From an uncultured Clostridia bacterium (GTDB lineage Bacteria > Bacillota > Clostridia > Oscillospirales > Acutalibacteraceae), in NCBI GenBank assembly GCA_946406145.1, contig CAMJJL010000003.1, positions 17,395-81,394 on the forward strand: DNA of 64,000 nt. Direction: 5' to 3'. This document shows, piece after piece, positions 8,882-18,079 of the stretch. Position 1 is the first letter of the stretch. The number at the start of each line of letters is the position of its first letter. The position numbers were made by a program, and so were the translations under genes. Below the pieces are notes generated by a model. That model was given only the letters and a program-made list of their open reading frames with translations. It searched no databases and was not told the origin of the DNA.

Positions 8882-9094
8882 ATGGGAAAGATTATCGTAA
8901 GGCTCGACCGTGTGATGGCAGATCGAAAAATCGGATTGAATGAACTCAGCGAGAAGGTCGGCATTTCAAATGTGAACCTCAGCAAGCTCAAAAACGGTCA
9001 TATCAGCGCGATACGGTTTTCGACCTTGATCGCGATCTGTGAAACGCTGCACTGTCAACCCGGCGATCTGCTGGAATTTTCGGAAGAAAATTGA
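8882..9094 (+). CDS. Small Cro/C1-type HTH transcriptional regulator
   Basis: A 70-residue protein consisting of one helix-turn-helix domain, with IGLNELSEKVGISNVNLSKL as the HTH core and the ending CETLHCQPGDLLEF, typical of the YozG/HTH_26 group. It is co-transcribed with the DUF2975 gene and starts nine bases after its stop behind AAGGTGAGCAT. It most likely binds the two TTAACG-N5-CGTTAA palindromes flanking the operon promoter and represses its own synthesis. What signal, if any, the DUF2975 protein passes to it cannot be told from sequence. Confidence 0.9.
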   Translation: MGKIIVRLDRVMADRKIGLNELSEKVGISNVNLSKLKNGHISAIRFSTLIAICETLHCQPGDLLEFSEEN

Positions 9095-9130
9095 GAAATA
9101 AAATACTACTTTTTATTGAATATTAGTGTA

Positions 9131-9174
9131 AAACGACATCCCGAGAGAAAGCTCCCTCGGGATGTCGTTTTATA
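9131..9174 (+). terminator. Strong bidirectional terminator
   Basis: A 15-base stem, AAACGACATCCCGAG against CTCGGGATGTCGTTT, followed by TATAT, lies between the HTH gene and the convergent threonine synthase. Confidence 0.8.
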
Positions 9175-9222
9175 TACCCAAAAGTCAGGAATATCATGTT
9201 GTAGGTTTGATCAATGTTCTGC

Positions 9223-9323
9223 TGTAGGGGAGGGGCTTGCTCCTCCCGTTTACAGGACAGTTGCTTTGTGTAAAGAGGATCATGATTCACACGTTCGGTA
9301 CGTCGCAAGCGCCGTACCCTACA
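9223..9323 (+). repeat. Family D element with two different ends
   Basis: The left end TGTAGGGGAGGGG-CTTG-CTCCTCCCG and the right end CGGTACGTCGCAAGCGCCGTACCC-TACA (inverted) are each long imperfect palindromes. Both carry the family D terminus TGTAGGG, but the stems differ. It lies directly before the stop codon of threonine synthase. Confidence 0.7.
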
Positions 9324-9331
9324 AAGTTACT

Positions 9332-10555
9332 TTATAACCCGAACTTCTCCTCAAACTCCGCCAGATCGTTGTTGCAATGGATAGGCTCGCCCACGGCTCG
9401 GATCGCGGAGTCGATGTCCTTCAAGCCGTTGCCCGTGACGATGGAGACGATGGTCGCGTTACGCGGCAGCTTGTTTTCTCGGCTGAGCTTTATCAGCCCT
9501 GCCGTAGCGGTCACACCTGCAGGCTCGCCGAACACACCGGCGTTCTTCGCCAGATATTTCTGCGCTTCTCTTATCTCGTCGTCGGTGACATTGACGCAGA
9601 TGCCGTCGCTGTCTTTGATGGCGTTGATCGCCTTATCCGGATTGCGCGGTACGCCCACGGCAATCGAGTCGGCGTAGGTGTTCTCCTCCTGCGGCTGCCA
9701 AGCCTGACCCGTCATCACGGCGGTGTTGATCGGGCAGCAACCCTGCGCCTGCACGCTGATGATGCGTGGAATATGATCGATCAGCCCGACCATGTACATG
9801 TCGTACAGACCCTTGTACACGCCTGCCACGGTACAGCCGTCGCCGACTGATACCGCGACATAGTCGGGTGCATGGAAATTGAGCTGTTCGCATATCTCAT
9901 GCGCGACGGTCTTTTTGCCCTCGCTGAGATAGGGGTTGATCGCGGCGTTGCGGTTGTACCAGCCGTATTTGTCAATGGCGGCTTTGGATAATTCAAACGT
10001 CTCTTCATAACTGCCGTCCACGGCGGTCAGGTTCGCGCCGAACATCATCAGCTGGGCGATCTTGCCCTTCGGCGCGCGTGACGGGACAAAGATGTAGGTT
10101 TTGAGCCCTGCCTTTGCCGCGTTGCCGGCAAGGGATGAGGCGGCGTTGCCGGTGGAGGAGCAGGCGATGGTATCGTAGCCGGCTTCGATTGCTTTGGTCA
10201 CCGCCATCGCGGAGGCGCGATCCTTGAGGGACGCGGTGGGGTTGACGCCGTCATCCTTGATGTACAGCTTCCTGATGCCGAGATCCTCGGCGATATTCGG
10301 CGCTTCATACAGCGGCGACATTCCGACCCTCAGTCCCTTGGGTACGGTATCCTCTTCGATCGGCAACAGCTCGCGATAGCGCCACATGGTGGGCTCGTCA
10401 CGCTGCGCCAGCACTTCTTTATTGAATCTGGTTTTAATGAATTCGTAGTCGTAGATCACGTCGAGAATACCGCCGCACTCGCAGGTGGTGATATCCGCCG
10501 CGGGAGCGTATGTCCTGCCGCATCTGACGCATTTGCAGTGAATAATATGCTTCAT
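9332..10555 (-). CDS. thrC: Threonine synthase
   Basis: A PLP-dependent fold-type II enzyme of 407 residues that converts O-phosphohomoserine to threonine. The N-terminus carries a small zinc-ribbon-like motif (CKCVRCGRTY and CECGG), as in many threonine synthases. The PLP lysine is in NPTASLKDRAS, and STGNAASSLAGNAA is the phosphate-binding loop. I trimmed the start to the ATG of MKHIIHCKC, which follows ATGGAGATACT; the longer ORF reads through a family C repeat. It lies on the same strand as and 259 bases downstream of another fold-type II PLP enzyme. No other threonine pathway gene is near, so a role in the neighbouring catabolic cluster cannot be excluded. Confidence 0.9.
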   Translation of the reverse strand: MKHIIHCKCVRCGRTYAPAADITTCECGGILDVIYDYEFIKTRFNKEVLAQRDEPTMWRYRELLPIEEDTVPKGLRVGMSPLYEAPNIAEDLGIRKLYIKDDGVNPTASLKDRASAMAVTKAIEAGYDTIACSSTGNAASSLAGNAAKAGLKTYIFVPSRAPKGKIAQLMMFGANLTAVDGSYEETFELSKAAIDKYGWYNRNAAINPYLSEGKKTVAHEICEQLNFHAPDYVAVSVGDGCTVAGVYKGLYDMYMVGLIDHIPRIISVQAQGCCPINTAVMTGQAWQPQEENTYADSIAVGVPRNPDKAINAIKDSDGICVNVTDDEIREAQKYLAKNAGVFGEPAGVTATAGLIKLSRENKLPRNATIVSIVTGNGLKDIDSAIRAVGEPIHCNNDLAEFEEKFGL

Positions 10556-10616
10556 AGTATCTCCATTCAGCCTTGCTCTTGAGTAAGTGCCGATTAATGC
10601 GGTTTTCGTATTCGTC

Positions 10617-10767
10617 GTCATTCCGAGGAGGGGCAAAGCCCCGACGTGGGAATCCCCCTGATAAGGGTAGAAGCTCACTGTTAAAGCCATGAATGACAAG
10701 GGGATTGCCACAGCCTGCCGTTTTACGGCACCTCCCTGAAGGGAGGCTTCGGGCTTCGCAATGACAC
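10617..10767 (-). repeat. Family C repeat between the two PLP enzyme genes
   Basis: GTCATTCCGAGGAGGGG... and ...CTTCGCAATGACAC form the terminal inverted repeats also seen at 6647-6847. Inside are GACGTGGGAATCCCC and GGGGATTGCCAC, an inverted pair. It fills most of the gap between the two PLP genes. Confidence 0.7.
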
Positions 10768-10814
10768 TGTTATTGTTACGTCGATTTATTCGACGGTTAC
10801 TCGGGGGGAAGCCT

Positions 10815-12278
10815 TTAGATCAGTCCAACCTCAGCGTTGAACGCCTCGATGTATTCATCGAGCTGTTCCGCCTGCTTGTGCACGGCGTCCCAGGTGTTCT
10901 CGGTGTCATACCACAGGGCGTTGAGCTCCTCGGCGGTGCGACCCTGCTGTTCGACCCATGTGTAATACTTGAGGTTGTGCACACGCTTGCGCTCCTTGTA
11001 GGTCAGCTCCAGCATATTGTCATCCTTGAGGTTGAGGATGTGCAGGTTGTGGTCGAGCTCTGCCTTGTGCACGTCGTAGTCGCCGTACATCTCTTCGAGC
11101 TCCTTGATGCGGCTCTGATACATTACGGCTGAGTCGGTCAGCACAGTGCCGAGCACATCATTTTCGGTAAATTCATAATACTTCGCCATTTTGATACAGC
11201 ACAGAAGATTCGCGATACCAGAAATGCCAAGCAGATTGAGCTGTTCGGCAAGCTCGCGCTCAACGCCGACGGATACCAGATAATCGATACCCTCAGGCGT
11301 GTTGAACAGTCGGAGCAGTCGCTGGCTGTCCTCATCGTCGATGTCAATGACCATATCGGTGTTCTTAACGTTGTGGATCCACGGGATATGCTTGTCGCCG
11401 ATTCCCTCGATGCGGTGACCGCCGAAGCCGTTGTCCAGAATGGTAGGACACTGCAGGGCTTCGCCGACGCCGAGCTTAAGATTCGGGTATTGCTCCTTGA
11501 GGTAGTCGCCCGCGCTCATCGTGCCTGCCGAACCGGAGGTAAAGCACGCGCCCGCAAATCGATCCTTCTCACCCTTGATCGATTCAAACGCGTCCGCTAA
11601 CGCGTGACCGGTGACGTTGTAGTGCCACAGGGGGTTGCCCATCTCTTCAAACTGGTTGAAGATCATCACCTCGGGGCGTTGCTTGAGCTCCCATGTTTTG
11701 TCGAAGATCTCTTTGACGTTAGATTCGCACCCCGGGGTCGCGATGACCTCGCCTGCGATTTTACTGAGCCAGTCAAAACGCTCGCGGCTCATTTCCGCCG
11801 GCAGGATCGCGATACTGTCGCAGGACAGCAGCTTTGAGTTGAACGCGCCGCCGCGGCAGTAGTTGCCGGTGGACGGCCATACCGCCTTGTGCCTGGTCGC
11901 GTCGAACTGACCGGTCACCAGTCGCGGCGCTAAGCATCCGAACGACGCGCCGACCTTATGACAGCCGGTGGGGAACCACTTGCCGACGATCGCGAAGATC
12001 CGCGCCTTCACGCCGGTGAGAGCGGAGGGCAGCTCGATGATGTTCGGGATCTCACGGAACAGACCGCCGCTTTCCTTTGGTTCATTCTTCCATGTGATGC
12101 GGAACAGGTTGACGGGATCGACGTCCCATAAACCCGTGTGGCTGAGCTTCTCTTTGATCTTCTCGGGGATCAGCTCGGGGTGCTGCATCTGTTTGATAGT
12201 CGGGATGATGATGCCGTTTTCACGTGCTTTTTCGATATTGTGATGTAATCCTTCTTTGTTAACGGTAAAGTCGATCAT
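10815..12278 (-). CDS. Pyridoxal-phosphate-dependent enzyme of the cysteine synthase/threonine dehydratase fold
   Basis: A 487-residue fold-type II PLP enzyme. The lysine in FPTGCHKVGASFG is the likely Schiff-base residue, STGNYCRGGAFNS is the substrate/phosphate loop, and TSGSAGTMSAGDYL resembles the glycine-rich PLP phosphate cup. It is longer than usual cysteine synthases or diaminopropionate lyases and I cannot name the substrate. The ATG follows AAGGAGGAACCCT. It is downstream of a YheO-like regulator on the same strand and shares the locus with YgeY, YgeW and carbamate kinase. In other bacteria that position is often filled by a PLP ammonia-lyase (YgeX), so an amino-acid lyase role is a reasonable inference. 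Confidence 0.82.
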   Translation of the reverse strand: MIDFTVNKEGLHHNIEKARENGIIIPTIKQMQHPELIPEKIKEKLSHTGLWDVDPVNLFRITWKNEPKESGGLFREIPNIIELPSALTGVKARIFAIVGKWFPTGCHKVGASFGCLAPRLVTGQFDATRHKAVWPSTGNYCRGGAFNSKLLSCDSIAILPAEMSRERFDWLSKIAGEVIATPGCESNVKEIFDKTWELKQRPEVMIFNQFEEMGNPLWHYNVTGHALADAFESIKGEKDRFAGACFTSGSAGTMSAGDYLKEQYPNLKLGVGEALQCPTILDNGFGGHRIEGIGDKHIPWIHNVKNTDMVIDIDDEDSQRLLRLFNTPEGIDYLVSVGVERELAEQLNLLGISGIANLLCCIKMAKYYEFTENDVLGTVLTDSAVMYQSRIKELEEMYGDYDVHKAELDHNLHILNLKDDNMLELTYKERKRVHNLKYYTWVEQQGRTAEELNALWYDTENTWDAVHKQAEQLDEYIEAFNAEVGLI

Positions 12279-12300
12279 AGGGTTCCTCCTTATATTTTAA

Positions 12301-12356
12301 TGGAAAGTTGAAAATGGAAAATGGAAAGTGGAAAATTGAGGGAGGGCGTTGCCCTC
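12301..12356 (-). repeat. Heptamer element, single-armed copy
   Basis: Repeats of the seven-base unit TGGAAAA and variants are followed by the GC hairpin GAGGGCG-TTG-CCCTC, which abuts the stop codon of the YheO-like gene. The opposite arm is missing. The core hairpin is shared with the other heptamer elements in the window. Confidence 0.7.
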
Positions 12357-12357
12357 G

Positions 12358-13005
12358 TTAATTTGATTCGGTATCCTCATCCGTCAGGTACGAATAAAGC
12401 GTAAACTTTGAGATACCGAAGTAGGTCGCGATCTTGTCGCCGGATTTGGTGATCAGGAGCGCGCCTTTGCTGTTCAGATAGCGGATCGCGCGCTGCTTGT
12501 CATCCTTGTTCATCAGAGCGACGGGCTTGCCGATCAGCTCGGTGGATTTCCACAACAGCTCGTCGAGCAGCTCGCCGACGTGCGGCGTGATCTTCTCGGG
12601 CTCGGACGCGGTCGCCGGAGCGGTCAGTTCCGTCAGCGACGCGGCGGCGACGCTCAGGGCGGTGATGTCGTGGTTGATGGAGAAGATCGCGATCGCCTTG
12701 CCCTTGTCGTCGCGGATGTAGACGGTGGTGGATTTGAGCACCTTACCGTCGGTGGTCTTGGTGAAGTAGCCGATGCGATCCTCACGCGACTGTTCCGCCT
12801 GACTGAGCTCCTCGAGCACCACAGCCGAAGCGCCGTCTCCGACGCTGCGACCCGTTACCTCACCGTTTTCGATGTAGATGATGGAGCTGTCGGCGGCGTT
12901 CTTGACTGTCAGATCGTGGATGGCGACCTCACAGTCTTTGCCGTAGTGCAGGGCGATGGCGTGCGCCAAGGAGCACAGGGTGTTCTTGAGTTGTTCGTTG
13001 AGCAT
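12358..13005 (-). CDS. YheO-like PAS/HTH transcriptional regulator
   Basis: A 215-residue protein with an N-terminal YheO-like PAS domain (about residues 5-115, including CEVAIHDL and IGYFTKTTDGKVLKSTT) and a C-terminal HTH_22-type helix-turn-helix (about 160-208, with KGALLITKSGDKIATYFGIS). Members bind DNA and probably sense a small metabolite in the PAS domain. It is divergent from the PHP and yge genes and upstream of the PLP enzyme, so it is the natural regulator of both arms. The ATG follows GGGGCTTGCT. A promoter lies at 13066-13094. Confidence 0.88.
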   Translation of the reverse strand: MLNEQLKNTLCSLAHAIALHYGKDCEVAIHDLTVKNAADSSIIYIENGEVTGRSVGDGASAVVLEELSQAEQSREDRIGYFTKTTDGKVLKSTTVYIRDDKGKAIAIFSINHDITALSVAAASLTELTAPATASEPEKITPHVGELLDELLWKSTELIGKPVALMNKDDKQRAIRYLNSKGALLITKSGDKIATYFGISKFTLYSYLTDEDTESN

Positions 13006-13065
13006 AGCAAGCCCCGTTTCTACCGGTTTTCATACAAATTTTTAGCAAATCTAAAAACTATTTAT

Positions 13066-13094
13066 ATTGTAATACATTTGCTTGTGTTTATCAA
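13066..13094 (-). promoter_or_regulatory. Promoter of the YheO-like regulator gene
   Basis: Read on the minus strand: TTGATA, a 17-base spacer, TACAAT, about 60 bases before the start codon. Confidence 0.65.
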
Positions 13095-13147
13095 TGGTTA
13101 AGTGAAGTTTTTTTGAGAATTTTTGTATGGATATCGGGGGATAGAAC

Positions 13148-13176
13148 TTTCAAAATACACCCGATAGTGTTATAAT
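13148..13176 (+). promoter_or_regulatory. Promoter of the PHP gene
   Basis: A TTTCAA -35 and, 17 bases on, an extended -10 TGTTATAAT. The start point would fall near 13183, which favours the TTG start at 13210 over the ATG at 13189. Confidence 0.6.
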
Positions 13177-13209
13177 AAAGCAGAAGCGATGATGAAAGGG
13201 TGTGCTCTT

Positions 13210-14052
13210 TTGAAAACCTGTGATCTACATACACACTCCGTCTACTCCGACGGTACCTATACGCCTGCCGAGCTGATCGACACAGCGGTCGGCGCTGGAC
13301 TGTCCGCGGTCGCCTTGACCGACCACAACACCGTTTCGGGACTGGATTCATTCATCGAGGCAGGACAGGGGAAGCCCATCGAGTTGGTTCCCGGCGTGGA
13401 GTTCTCCACCGCCGATAACGGCACCGAGCTGCATATCCTCGGGCTGTTCATTCCGCCCGAGAGCCATTACACGATCAACAGCTATATCGATAAGGCGGCG
13501 ACGCTGAAGGAACAGAGCAATTATCGACTTGTCAATCGCTTGCGCGAGCACGGATACGACATTACCTATGTGGATATTCTCGATCATTCCAAGGGTCACG
13601 TCAACCGCGCTAACATTGCTGCTGAGCTGCTCAGGAAGGGGTATATCGAAAGCATCGACTGGGCGTTCAAAAACATCCTGCACAAGGACTACGGGTTGTA
13701 TGAGCCGCCCGAGAGGTTGTCATCGATCGAGACGATCCGCTTTATCCGTGAGATCGGCGCTGTCGCGGTTTGGGCACACCCGTATTTTCACATGACCTTC
13801 GATCAGGCGGAGGAGTTTTTGCCGCGCGCGGTAGCCGCCGGGTTACAGGGGATGGAAACGATCTACAGCACCTATGATGACGCAACGACAAAAAAGGCAA
13901 AAGAGGTATGCCGGCGGTTCGGCATCTGCGAGAGCGGCGGCAGTGATTTTCACGGTGCGAACAAGCCGAAGATCTCACTCGGAAAGGGATACGGCAACCT
14001 GCGGATCCCCTATGAATTCTACGAAAGATTGAAGAGCCTGAAAAACACCTAA
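13210..14052 (+). CDS. PHP domain phosphoesterase
   Basis: A metal-dependent PHP-domain protein of about 280 residues. DLHTHSVYSDG at the N-terminus gives the first histidine pair, LTDHNTVSG the second metal site, and WAHPYFH and SGGSDFHG the later ligands; together these are the four PHP motifs. Related proteins hydrolyse phosphate esters such as 3',5'-nucleoside bisphosphates. I prefer the TTG start at 13210, which follows AAAGGGTGTGCTCT and brings the first motif to the N-terminus; the ATG at 13189 lies only about six bases after the predicted transcription start. The gene precedes ygeY on the same strand but has no visible terminator before it. Confidence 0.87.
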   Translation: MKTCDLHTHSVYSDGTYTPAELIDTAVGAGLSAVALTDHNTVSGLDSFIEAGQGKPIELVPGVEFSTADNGTELHILGLFIPPESHYTINSYIDKAATLKEQSNYRLVNRLREHGYDITYVDILDHSKGHVNRANIAAELLRKGYIESIDWAFKNILHKDYGLYEPPERLSSIETIRFIREIGAVAVWAHPYFHMTFDQAEEFLPRAVAAGLQGMETIYSTYDDATTKKAKEVCRRFGICESGGSDFHGANKPKISLGKGYGNLRIPYEFYERLKSLKNT

Positions 14053-14080
14053 AAATCTTTCAGAAAACCGAAAATTTTAT

Positions 14081-14108
14081 TTGACACAAGCCCGTGATGT
14101 AGTATAAT
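14081..14108 (+). promoter_or_regulatory. Promoter of the ygeY-ygeW-arcC genes
   Basis: TTGACA (14081-14086), 16-base spacer, TATAAT (14103-14108), 80 bases before ygeY. Both hexamers are perfect. Confidence 0.85.
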
Positions 14109-14188
14109 AAAAGTGTATCAATGATTGCGCCGCGGCGCGTGGATTGCCTGCGGCATGAATTGAATGAGCCAAGAAAAGGAGGATCACT

Positions 14189-15397
14189 ATGATTGATTAT
14201 ACCGCGATCAAAAAAGCAGCCGAAAACTATGAGAAGGACATGACCGCTTTTCTGCGCGAGCTGATTGCCATTCCCAGCGAGTCTGCCGAGGAAGAGGGCG
14301 TCGCCAAGCGTATTGTCAAAGAGATGGAGCAGCTCGGCTTTGACGAGGCGTTCATCGACAAGATGGGCAACGTCCACGGCGTGATGGGCAAGGGAGAGAA
14401 GATCATCGCCTTTGACGGCCACATCGACACCGTCGGACTGGGCGAGCTCTCCAACTGGAAGTTCGATCCGTACAAGGGCTATGAGAATGACACTGAGATC
14501 GGAGGTCGCGGTGGAAGTGACCAGACAGGCGGCGTGGTATCCGCTGTCTACGGCGCCAAGATTATGAAGGATCTCGGGCTGATCCCCGAGGGCTACAAGG
14601 TGCTGGTTACCGGTACCGTGCAGGAAGAGGACTGCGACGGTCTGTGTTGGCAGTTCATCCATAACGAAATGGACGTCACTCCCGAATTCGTTGTCATCAC
14701 CGAGCCGACCGATCAGGGCATCTATCGCGGCCATCGCGGACGTATGGAGATCCGCGTCGAGGTCAAGGGCGTCTCCTGCCACGGCTCCGCTCCCGAGCGC
14801 GGCGATAACGCGATCTATAAGATGGCGCAGATCGTGCTGGAGGTCAGAGATCTCAACGAGCATCTGCATTTTGATCCTTTCCTCGGCAAAGGCACCGTCA
14901 CCGTCACCCAGCAGTTCTACAATTCTCCGTCACGCTGTGCGGTAGCGGATTTCGCGGCGATATCACTCGACCGTCGGCTGACCGACGGCGAGACATGGGA
15001 GAGTGCTCTGGAAGAAGTACGGAACCTGCCGTCCGTCAAGAAGTACGGCGCGGAGGTCAGCATGTATAAATACGAGCGTCCGTCGTGGACGGGGCTGGTC
15101 TATCCGACCGAGTGCTTCTTCCCGACATGGGTCATCCCCGAGGACCATCCTGCCTGCAAAGCGATGGTCGCCGCCCACAAGGGCATGTACGGAGAGCCCA
15201 GGGTCGACAAGTGGACGTTCTCGACCAACGGCGTGTCCATCATGGGACGCTACGGCATCCCGTGCATCGGCTTCGGACCCGGCGCCGAGGCGCAGGCGCA
15301 CGCGCCCAATGAGATCACATGGAAGGCGGATCTGGTGCGATGTGCCGCCGTATACGCCGCCGTGCCGATGAATTACGATGCGGTGAATGGTGAATAG
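14189..15397 (+). CDS. ygeY: YgeY family M20 metallohydrolase
   Basis: A 402-residue M20 peptidase-family hydrolase. Metal-site residues are visible in FDGHIDTV (His78, Asp80), [10 protein letters not shown] (Asp111), VQEED (Glu146/147) and ITEPTD. It matches the YgeY proteins encoded with YgeW and carbamate kinase, which are expected to deacylate or decarbamoylate an N-substituted amino acid; the substrate is unknown. The ATG follows AAAAGGAGGATCACT. The last codons and the TAG stop (GTGAATGGTGAATAG) lie inside a heptamer repeat array, so the C-terminus Val-Asn-Gly-Glu is repeat-derived. Confidence 0.9.
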   Translation: MIDYTAIKKAAENYEKDMTAFLRELIAIPSESAEEEGVAKRIVKEMEQLGFDEAFIDKMGNVHGVMGKGEKIIAFDGHIDTVGLGELSNWKFDPYKGYENDTEIGGRGGSDQTGGVVSAVYGAKIMKDLGLIPEGYKVLVTGTVQEEDCDGLCWQFIHNEMDVTPEFVVITEPTDQGIYRGHRGRMEIRVEVKGVSCHGSAPERGDNAIYKMAQIVLEVRDLNEHLHFDPFLGKGTVTVTQQFYNSPSRCAVADFAAISLDRRLTDGETWESALEEVRNLPSVKKYGAEVSMYKYERPSWTGLVYPTECFFPTWVIPEDHPACKAMVAAHKGMYGEPRVDKWTFSTNGVSIMGRYGIPCIGFGPGAEAQAHAPNEITWKADLVRCAAVYAAVPMNYDAVNGE

Positions 15398-15536
15398 TGA
15401 ATGGTGAATGGTTGAGGGCGGGACACCCGCACCCGATTGATAATCATAACAGAACGTTGCGTTTTGCATTGATAGGAATCAAAAACGCGAAGCGTTTCCC
15501 ACCACCATTCACCATTAGTCATTCACCGTTCACCAA
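15382..15536 (+). repeat. Heptamer element with GTGAATG arms
   Basis: The left arm has repeats of GTGAATG/GTGAATA, then a GC hairpin GGGCGGGACACCC, a spacer, the hairpin AAACGCGAAGCGTTT, and a right arm with CATTCAC units, the inverse of the left. It overlaps the ygeY stop codon and ends just before the ygeW ribosome binding site. Confidence 0.8.
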
Positions 15537-15554
15537 AAAGGAAAGGAATCTATT

Positions 15555-16748
<1,194 letters not shown>

Positions 16749-16872
16749 TAGTTAGGAGTTAGGAGTTAGGAGTTAGGAGTTGTGGGTGGGCGCTGCCCAC
16801 ACCTGTTTATAAGAATCAAAACGCGAAGCGTTTCCCTCAACTCCTCACTTCTCACTCCTCACTCCTCACTGA
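16749..16872 (+). repeat. Heptamer element with GTTAGGA arms
   Basis: Four to five units of AGTTAGG start directly after the ygeW stop. Then come the hairpin GTGGGCG-CT-GCCCAC, the shared core AATCAAAACGCGAAGCGTTTCCC, and the inverted arm of CTCCTCA units. Confidence 0.85.
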
Positions 16873-16927
16873 ACAGACAGTTATTTAGGGAATTCCATTT
16901 GAGTTTTTCTGATTATTATGAGAGAGA

Positions 16928-17869
16928 ATGAAACGTAAAATTGTCGTCGCCCTGGGCGGAAATGCTTTGGGCAAAACCTTAACCGAACAATTACAGGCGG
17001 TGGAGCATACCGCTAAGGCAATTGCCGATCTGATCGAGGACGGCAACGAGGTCGTCATCACCCACGGCAACGGTCCTCAGGTCGGCAAGATCGACGCCGC
17101 GATGAACGCCCTGCTGCTCGAGGATCCCACCGAGGAAAAAACCTCGCTCTCGATGTGCGTTGCCATGAGTCAGGCGTATATAGGGTACGATATTCAGAAT
17201 GCCCTGCGCAAGGAGCTCATGCTGCGCGGCATGTACAAGCCTGTCGTCACCATCATCACACAGGTCGAGGTGAGCAGCGACGATCCTGCGATGAAACACC
17301 CGACAAAGCCGATCGGCAAGTTCATGACGTATGAACAGGCGCAACGCCTCAAGGAGCAGTATGGCTATACGATCGCAGAGGACTCCGGCAGGGGCTGGCG
17401 GCGTGTGGTCGCGTCCCCTCAGCCACAGTATATCATCGAGATCGACGCCATCCGCGCCTCTCTGCGAGAGGGCTCTGTCGTGGTATGCTGCGGAGGCGGC
17501 GGTATCCCCGTGCGCCGAAAGGGCGATTATCTCAAGGGCTGTGCCGCCGTCATCGACAAGGATACTTGCTCGGCGCTGTTGGCGGAGAACCTCAACGCCG
17601 ATATCCTGATGATCCTCACCGCGGTCGACAAGGTGAAGATCCGTTACGGCAAGCCCGATGAACGCAGTCTTGACTGTATGAGCCTCGACGATATTCAGCG
17701 CTATAGCGACCGCGGCGAGTTCGCCGCCGGCAGTATGCTGCCCAAGGTCGAAGCCTGCGCGACATTCGTCAAAGGCGCCTCCGGCAGAAAGGCGATCATC
17801 GCCGCGCTGGATCAGGCAGGCGACGCGGTAAAAGGAAATGCAGGGACGGTTGTTTTTGGTGAACAGTGA
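16928..17869 (+). CDS. arcC: Carbamate kinase
   Basis: A 313-residue amino-acid kinase family enzyme that makes ATP from carbamoyl phosphate and ADP. ALGGNALG at the N-terminus and ITHGNGPQVGKIDAAM near residue 45 are diagnostic, and VVCCGGGGIPV and VEACATFV are further family motifs. It closes the ygeY-ygeW-arcC set and provides its energy yield. The ATG follows ATTATGAGAGAGA, a rather weak site. The stop codon lies within a heptamer array (GGTGAACAGTGAATGG), so the terminal Gly-Glu-Gln is repeat-derived. Confidence 0.95.
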   Translation: MKRKIVVALGGNALGKTLTEQLQAVEHTAKAIADLIEDGNEVVITHGNGPQVGKIDAAMNALLLEDPTEEKTSLSMCVAMSQAYIGYDIQNALRKELMLRGMYKPVVTIITQVEVSSDDPAMKHPTKPIGKFMTYEQAQRLKEQYGYTIAEDSGRGWRRVVASPQPQYIIEIDAIRASLREGSVVVCCGGGGIPVRRKGDYLKGCAAVIDKDTCSALLAENLNADILMILTAVDKVKIRYGKPDERSLDCMSLDDIQRYSDRGEFAAGSMLPKVEACATFVKGASGRKAIIAALDQAGDAVKGNAGTVVFGEQ

Positions 17870-18079
17870 ATGGTGAATAGTGAATAGTGTTGGGAAAGCC
17901 TGACGGCTTTTGGATTCAATAACAGCATATAAACAGAAATGCTCACGACTCTTTGTCAGCCGTGAGCATTATTTTTTGGAATGACTATGTCATTGTATTG
18001 ATCGCCGATTCTTGAAAATAATTATCATTTGGGTGAGGGCAGCGCCCTCCATCAATCATTCACTATTCGCCGTTCACCT
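17860..18079 (+). repeat. Heptamer element filling a convergent gap
   Basis: The left arm GTGAACAGTGAATGGTGAATAG and right arm CACTATTCGCCGTTCACC are inverted. The interior has GGAAAGCC..GGCTTTT, a terminator-like hairpin GCTCACG...CGTGAGC with TATTTTTT (17939-17976), and a GGTGAGGGCAGCGCCCTCC module. It carries the stop codons of both arcC and the convergent glycosyltransferase gene. Confidence 0.8.

Noticed and set aside
16749-16872. Possible CRISPR array (tandem short repeats)
   Set aside because: The repeat unit is only seven bases with no unique spacers, arms are inverted, and no cas gene is present.
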